From contig QMLL01000033.1 of NCBI GenBank assembly GCA_003646715.1, forward strand, positions 1 to 10,353: a stretch of 10,353 bases of DNA. The letters run 5' to 3'. This document shows positions 6,511 through 10,353 of the stretch, piece by piece. The notes under the pieces were generated by a model. That model worked only from the letters and a program-made list of their open reading frames with translations. It searched no databases and was not told the origin of the DNA. The translations under genes and the position numbers were made by a program. Position 1 is the first letter of the stretch; each line of letters starts with the position of its first letter. Source of the DNA: Deltaproteobacteria bacterium (lineage in GTDB: Bacteria; Desulfobacterota; Syntrophobacteria; B119-G9).

Positions 6511-9300
6511 ATGGGAAATGGTGATTTTGTAAAGCAGAGAGCAGCGATTTACAAATTCTTATCAACCCTGTATCGTGATGAAATTTCCAAAGACCTTGTG
6601 CTGAAGCTAACAGACAAGGACTTCGTAAAGAGGCTGCAAAATTTCGCCAAAGAGTGTACCTTTTCGGATCTTGGCAAAGGAGCCGGGAAGATAGCCAAGT
6701 ATTTGGGGAACACGAAAATCGATACCTATAAGGATCTGAGTTATGAATACGCTGATCTTTTTCTGAATGCCGGGAAAAATCCCGCTTTTCCTTATGAATC
6801 CGTTCATGTAACAGGAAAACCGATTGTGATGCAGGAACCTGTATTTAAGATAAGGGAGATCTTTCACAAAGCTGGAGTTCACAAGTCTAAAGATTACAAA
6901 GATCTAGATGATCACATAGCGGTGGAACTTGAATTTGTACAATATCTCCTTGACAAAGGGGAAACGGATGCTGCTCAGGAATTTATTAATACTCACCTGA
7001 TCAACTGGATTCCAGAATTTCATGCGACTTTATATTTCGCAGCCACAACCGATTTTTACAAAGGGCTCTCACTGTTGACCCAGAGTTTTCTATTTCGTGA
7101 TCTGTATCCTGACAACGAACAGTACAAGAATGAAATAGCAAAGCTGAGCAGCGTCGTAGAGGGACTTAACCTAGCAGGCGACTACGTGACAATCGCAAAA
7201 GGTTCGAGAGAACCAGAGCCAGAAAAAACCATTCCAACACACTGTTACATCTGTGGTGCATTATGTGGCCAGAAAGCTACTGTGAGAGACGGAATACTTA
7301 TTAAGACTAGTGGACTGAAGGGAGACCCAAAAGGAGGCGGTGCGATCTGTCCTAAAGGAGCCGCTTTAAGAGCTCAGATTTACAGTGCCTATCGACTAAA
7401 AGAACCACTTATCAAAGAAAATGGCAGATTTAGAAAGGCAACATGGGAAGAAGCTCTTGATCTTGTGGCCGACAAATTAAAAGCAGCCGACCCGAGTACT
7501 GTCCTTTATTTCAGAGGCAATGATTGGAACAACTGGTATCATGAGGCGCTCTTTGATCATTATGGCGCTCACAAAGTCACACATAGACCAATGTGTGACA
7601 ATGCCAATCGTATGGCCAACGAACACAACCTCAACGACAAGCGACCATGGCTAAATACTGCTGAATCGGATTATATGATCTTTTTTGGTCAGAACCCGCT
7701 TTCGACATCTTACGGAAGAAGACAGGTTACAATGATCAAAAACGCCTTGAAAAGAGGCGCCAAAATGGTGGTTTTCGATCCTAGAAAATCTGAGACAGCA
7801 GCCGCCGCCACCGAATGGATTCCATTAAAACCAGGTACTGATGGTGCGGTAGCGATGGCTATGTGTTACGTTATCGTAAAAAACGAACTCTATAATAAAG
7901 AATTTGTTGAAAACTGGACTTATGGATTCGAAGATTTTAAAAAGAGACTGCTGGGAGAGGAAGATGGGATTCCTCGAACTCCTGAGTGGGCAGAAAAAAT
8001 CAGTGGAGTACCCGCGGAGACCATTGAAAGAATTGCAAAAGAATTTGCAGCAGCAAAGGCTAAGGGAGTTGGAAGCTGGGCTGGCGTTTCTCAAGTACCA
8101 AATGGGTATGAAGGAACCATGGCTGTTCAGGCGCTCAACGGCCTTTTGGGTACATTCGACGCCCCTGGAGGTCCAAGCTTACCTTTCAAACGTAAATTGA
8201 AATCTGCATGGGGCGAAGGCCAAACTAAACCTCCCAAAAATGCTCCACCGAAATTGGATAAAGTGAAGATGTGGGCAGGTGCTATTCCAGCAATGTTCCC
8301 AAAGAATGTGGCCGAAGGGAAAATTAAGGTAATGATAAATTACTTCGGTGATGCTATTCTATCATGGGGCAATGAAGCAGCAACTGCGAAGGCATGTCAA
8401 GACCTTGACTTTTTAGTGACTATAGATGCTTGGATGCCCAATGTTGGTATATATAGTGACGTGGTACTTCCCGATTGTGTAACCGCTGAAGATAGCCAAG
8501 TCAAAGCGGACTGGTTATTCGAAGCATTCATTGCCTATTTTGCCCAATTGACAAAACCTCTTTATAACTCAAGGCCATGGTGGTGGATGTGTAAAGAGAT
8601 CGCCACTCGACTAGGATTACGGGAATACTTCCCATGGAATGATATCAGTGAAGCACATGAAAATATGCTTAAAGGAACGCCGTGGTCATTTGAAGAGCTA
8701 AAGGAAAAGGGCTTCATAATCACGGATGAAGCTGAATATTATAAGTACAAGAAGTGGGGTTCATTTAATGTTCCAGAGGGCTACGGATCATCAGGGAAAA
8801 CAAAAACTGGGAAATATAATTTCAAAAACCCTGTGGCAGAAGAAAAAGGTGCTGAAACATTACCAGATTATGTGGATCCAGATCCTGAATTCAAACCTGA
8901 TAACGACTACCCGCTGATATTTGGTAATTTTAGACTTTATGAGCACGAACACTGTTCAACCTTCAACAATCATACTTTAATGAAAATGAAGCCAACCAAT
9001 CCGCTATGGATTAACAGTGAAGATGCCAAAGAAAGAGGGATCGAAAACGGGGATAAGATTATCGTCAGGTCACCATGGGGACAAAAGACCATGAGTGCTT
9101 ATCTTACGGATGATATCATGAGAGGAGTAGTTGCAGCTGGCGGTGGATTTGGCCACATAAGAGGTTTAGAAGCTGATCCCAAATTTCCTGAATTCGGAGG
9201 AGTAAACACGCCGGGTATTATTAAACCAAACACATGTGATCCAAACGGAGGGAATCCATTACTCAAATACATTAAGGTACAGGTGGAAAAAGCAACCTGA
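6511..9300 (+). CDS. TorD-like chaperone fused to Mo/W-bisPGD oxidoreductase
   Basis: A 929-aa two-part protein. Residues about 8-215 are a complete, mostly helical TorD/NarJ/DmsD-type maturation chaperone, with YADLFL (80-85), NPAFPYESVH (90-99), MQEP (107-110) and the signature DLDDHIAVELEF (131-142). A charged linker (230-240) leads to a full molybdopterin oxidoreductase: C245-x2-C248-x3-C252-x27-C280 for a [4Fe-4S] cluster, candidate metal ligand C362 in HRPMCDNA, KRGAKMVVFDPR (414-425), PLKPGTDGAVAMA (438-450), and a C-terminal molydopterin-binding domain (about 800-925). No Tat signal or membrane segment is present, so it is probably cytoplasmic. The ATG has a strong GGGAGG site. Substrate is unknown: the catalytic part resembles the PhsA/PsrA/acetylene-hydratase side of the superfamily, but Gly249 replaces the catalytic Asp of acetylene hydratase. 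Sulfur-compound reduction is suggested only by the downstream sulfite reductase. Confidence 0.9.
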   Translation: MGNGDFVKQRAAIYKFLSTLYRDEISKDLVLKLTDKDFVKRLQNFAKECTFSDLGKGAGKIAKYLGNTKIDTYKDLSYEYADLFLNAGKNPAFPYESVHVTGKPIVMQEPVFKIREIFHKAGVHKSKDYKDLDDHIAVELEFVQYLLDKGETDAAQEFINTHLINWIPEFHATLYFAATTDFYKGLSLLTQSFLFRDLYPDNEQYKNEIAKLSSVVEGLNLAGDYVTIAKGSREPEPEKTIPTHCYICGALCGQKATVRDGILIKTSGLKGDPKGGGAICPKGAALRAQIYSAYRLKEPLIKENGRFRKATWEEALDLVADKLKAADPSTVLYFRGNDWNNWYHEALFDHYGAHKVTHRPMCDNANRMANEHNLNDKRPWLNTAESDYMIFFGQNPLSTSYGRRQVTMIKNALKRGAKMVVFDPRKSETAAAATEWIPLKPGTDGAVAMAMCYVIVKNELYNKEFVENWTYGFEDFKKRLLGEEDGIPRTPEWAEKISGVPAETIERIAKEFAAAKAKGVGSWAGVSQVPNGYEGTMAVQALNGLLGTFDAPGGPSLPFKRKLKSAWGEGQTKPPKNAPPKLDKVKMWAGAIPAMFPKNVAEGKIKVMINYFGDAILSWGNEAATAKACQDLDFLVTIDAWMPNVGIYSDVVLPDCVTAEDSQVKADWLFEAFIAYFAQLTKPLYNSRPWWWMCKEIATRLGLREYFPWNDISEAHENMLKGTPWSFEELKEKGFIITDEAEYYKYKKWGSFNVPEGYGSSGKTKTGKYNFKNPVAEEKGAETLPDYVDPDPEFKPDNDYPLIFGNFRLYEHEHCSTFNNHTLMKMKPTNPLWINSEDAKERGIENGDKIIVRSPWGQKTMSAYLTDDIMRGVVAAGGGFGHIRGLEADPKFPEFGGVNTPGIIKPNTCDPNGGNPLLKYIKVQVEKAT

Positions 9301-9315
9301 TCCTATTCGACTACT

Positions 9316-9373
9316 AAGCGGCCGGGAGTATTTTGATTTTCATTCTAACTGAAGATTCTCGGTCGCTTTTTTT
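9316..9373 (+). terminator. strong intrinsic terminator between molybdoenzyme and sulfite reductase genes
   Basis: A 14-bp stem pairs 9316-9329 (AAGCGGCCGGGAGT) with 9355-9368 (ATTCTCGGTCGCTT), including three G-U pairs, around a 25-nt loop. A seven-T tract occupies 9367-9373. It lies 15 nt after the molybdoenzyme stop and 36 nt before the next start. The next gene is therefore either transcribed by limited readthrough or has a promoter overlapping this structure. Confidence 0.8.
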
Positions 9374-9409
9374 ATTAATAGATCCTGTCTTATAGAGGAG
9401 GTTTTTCAA

Positions 9410-10078
9410 ATGAGTATCAGTAACTTGAATACAGTTGCTGGTTTAATGGCAAAAAAAGATGGCTCATTTGGTATATTGATAGAGTGCCCTGGGGGATTTG
9501 TTAATGTAGACATTCTGGAGAAAATTCTGGAAATATCTCGCAAACATGAAGCCCGAGTTCATCTGACGACATCCCAAAAAATTATGCTCTTAGATTTAAA
9601 CAAGGAGGCGGGCGTCAAAGCTATTTCACTGATAGAAGAAGCTGGTGGGAAAATAAAGAAAACAGTAGATATCTCACAGGCCATGACCTGTATAGGCAAA
9701 CCACATTGTCCTTTGAGCTTCCAAGAGACACTCCCATTAGCCGAATACCTATATAGTGAGACTGCGAGAATAAAAATCCCGCCTAAGCTAAAAGTGGGGA
9801 TCTCGGGTTGTCCTGCCTGCTGTTCATGGGCGAACTTAGTAGACATTGGTTTTGTTGGTTCCAAAAGTGGATTTAAGGTTCTAATAGCTGGTCATGGCGG
9901 TTACAGACCAAAAGTAGGAATTGAAATAGGGAAGATAGCAACTCCTGAAGAAGCAGCAAGTGTTCTAAAAAAAGCAGCTGATCTTTTTATAAACCACATT
10001 TCAAAAAAAGGCCGATTTGACATGGTAATTGAGAAACTCGGAATTGAAACGGTAAAATGTGAGCTTGGCTTTCAATAA
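9410..10078 (+). CDS. small siroheme-[4Fe-4S] sulfite reductase (alSiR-like)
   Basis: A 222-aa single-domain member of the nitrite/sulfite reductase family. Such enzymes reduce sulfite to sulfide (six electrons) on a siroheme coupled to a [4Fe-4S] cluster. Residues about 12-75 form the ferredoxin-like half domain, with HLTTSQKIML at 51-60. Residues about 90-215 carry the cofactor motif C94-x5-C100 and C134-x3-C138 in TCIGKPHCPLS and SGCPACCSW. The usual CPNSC is here CPACC, giving an extra Cys137. The size matches the low-molecular-weight assimilatory-type sulfite reductases known from Desulfovibrio and methanogens, rather than DsrAB or AsrC with an added ferredoxin domain. AGAGGAGGT, 7 nt before the ATG, is a strong ribosome binding site. 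No signal peptide is seen, so it is cytoplasmic. Electron donor is unknown. Nitrite reduction cannot be excluded from sequence alone. Confidence 0.88.
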   Translation: MSISNLNTVAGLMAKKDGSFGILIECPGGFVNVDILEKILEISRKHEARVHLTTSQKIMLLDLNKEAGVKAISLIEEAGGKIKKTVDISQAMTCIGKPHCPLSFQETLPLAEYLYSETARIKIPPKLKVGISGCPACCSWANLVDIGFVGSKSGFKVLIAGHGGYRPKVGIEIGKIATPEEAASVLKKAADLFINHISKKGRFDMVIEKLGIETVKCELGFQ

Positions 10079-10241
10079 AACGGGTACTTAGGTACTTGAT
10101 AAGTAGCTAGTTTTCAAAAAAAATCAAATCGATTAACATATCCTGCACAAACTCCCATGGCCAATATTGGAAGGCCCTGGCAAACAGTGAAAACGTGAGT
10201 AAAATAGCTTTCCATACCCCCACGCTGTAGGACAGCACAAT
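10079..10241. other. convergent intergenic gap with small palindromes
   Basis: The gap separates the plus-strand sulfite reductase gene from the minus-strand partial gene. Visible are the hairpin TACTT-GAT-AAGTA soon after the stop codon, the 10-bp palindrome CCAATATTGG at 10161-10170 flanked by two GGCC, and GCTGT-AGG-ACAGC at 10224-10236. None is followed by a proper T-run, so no canonical terminator can be named. Confidence 0.35.
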
Positions 10242-10353
10242 TCAGTGATGGATAGGCCGGAAGATTTTACCTGTACAGTTAAGTTTTTGTCCGCTGGGTA
10301 TTTCTTTTACCACAAATTTTACCGGCAGAAACTTTTCAATTATTTTCATGTTA
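10242..10353 (-). CDS. 3' end of a possible AMP-forming acyl-CoA synthetase (partial)
   Basis: The minus strand is open from the window edge to a TGA at 10244-10242, giving the last 37 codons or so of a gene that begins outside. The peptide contains KFVVKEIPSG followed by CTGKIFRP. This resembles the end of ANL-superfamily adenylating enzymes, where a strand and an E-[IL]-P motif precede the A10 motif [NST]-G-K-[IV]-x-R with the catalytic lysine. The P-to-GK spacing (8 residues) is about four longer than usual, so the family call is tentative. An in-frame ATG at 10349 is probably internal. It converges on the sulfite reductase gene and may be unrelated to it. A decayed fragment is the main alternative. 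Confidence 0.4.
   Translation of the reverse strand, partial: NMKIIEKFLPVKFVVKEIPSGQKLNCTGKIFRPIHH

Noticed and set aside
6511..9300. Acetylene hydratase assignment for the molybdoenzyme
   Set aside because: Some blocks look alike, but the residue after the second cluster cysteine is Gly249 instead of the catalytic Asp, and the N-terminal chaperone domain has no counterpart there.
6511..10078. Assimilatory nitrate/nitrite reductase pair
   Set aside because: A Cys-type molybdoenzyme beside a siroheme enzyme could suggest this, but siroheme nitrite reductases are much larger with duplicated domains, and no nitrate transporter or NasA-specific features are seen. Not fully excluded.
10248..10353. 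Plus-strand frame open to the right edge from an ATG at 10248
   Set aside because: No ribosome binding site and no family resemblance. The opposite strand in the same interval ends with a ligase-like TGKIFR motif and is the better candidate.

Overview
The window comes from a bacterial chromosome, most likely an anaerobic, sulfur-metabolising bacterium. A Desulfobacterota-like lineage is my best guess, but no ribosomal RNA or clade-specific marker is present to prove it. PriA, peptide deformylase and methionyl-tRNA formyltransferase make it bacterial. The heterodisulfide-reductase-like Fe-S protein, the molybdopterin oxidoreductase and the small siroheme sulfite reductase point to anaerobic redox and sulfur metabolism.

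Left part (1-5351), all on the minus strand. A tRNA-Lys/tRNA-Glu pair has its own good sigma70-type promoter. Upstream of it lies a compact housekeeping cluster transcribed priA, def, fmt, then a gene for a ferredoxin/CCG-domain Fe-S protein. Def, fmt and the Fe-S gene are almost contiguous (gaps of 1 and 0 nt) and have a plausible promoter in the priA-def gap. Three of these four genes start with TTG or GTG.

Middle (5352-6510). This is 1.16 kb of AT-rich, divergent intergenic DNA with no convincing gene. It contains several small hairpins, two weak terminator-like structures, a GC palindrome and a weak promoter just upstream of the next gene.

Right part (6511-10078), plus strand. A 929-aa protein joins a complete TorD/NarJ-type maturation chaperone domain (about residues 8-215) to a full Mo/W-bisPGD oxidoreductase with an N-terminal [4Fe-4S] site. 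It has no Tat signal. A strong intrinsic terminator follows, and then a 222-aa single-domain siroheme-[4Fe-4S] sulfite reductase with its own strong ribosome binding site. No ferredoxin-type subunit, membrane anchor or separate chaperone gene accompanies them here. The pair looks like a soluble cytoplasmic module in which a self-chaperoned molybdoenzyme works beside a sulfite reductase. That functional link is inference.

Right edge (10242-10353), minus strand: the last codons of a gene that enters from outside the window. Its end resembles the C-terminus of an AMP-forming acyl-CoA synthetase.
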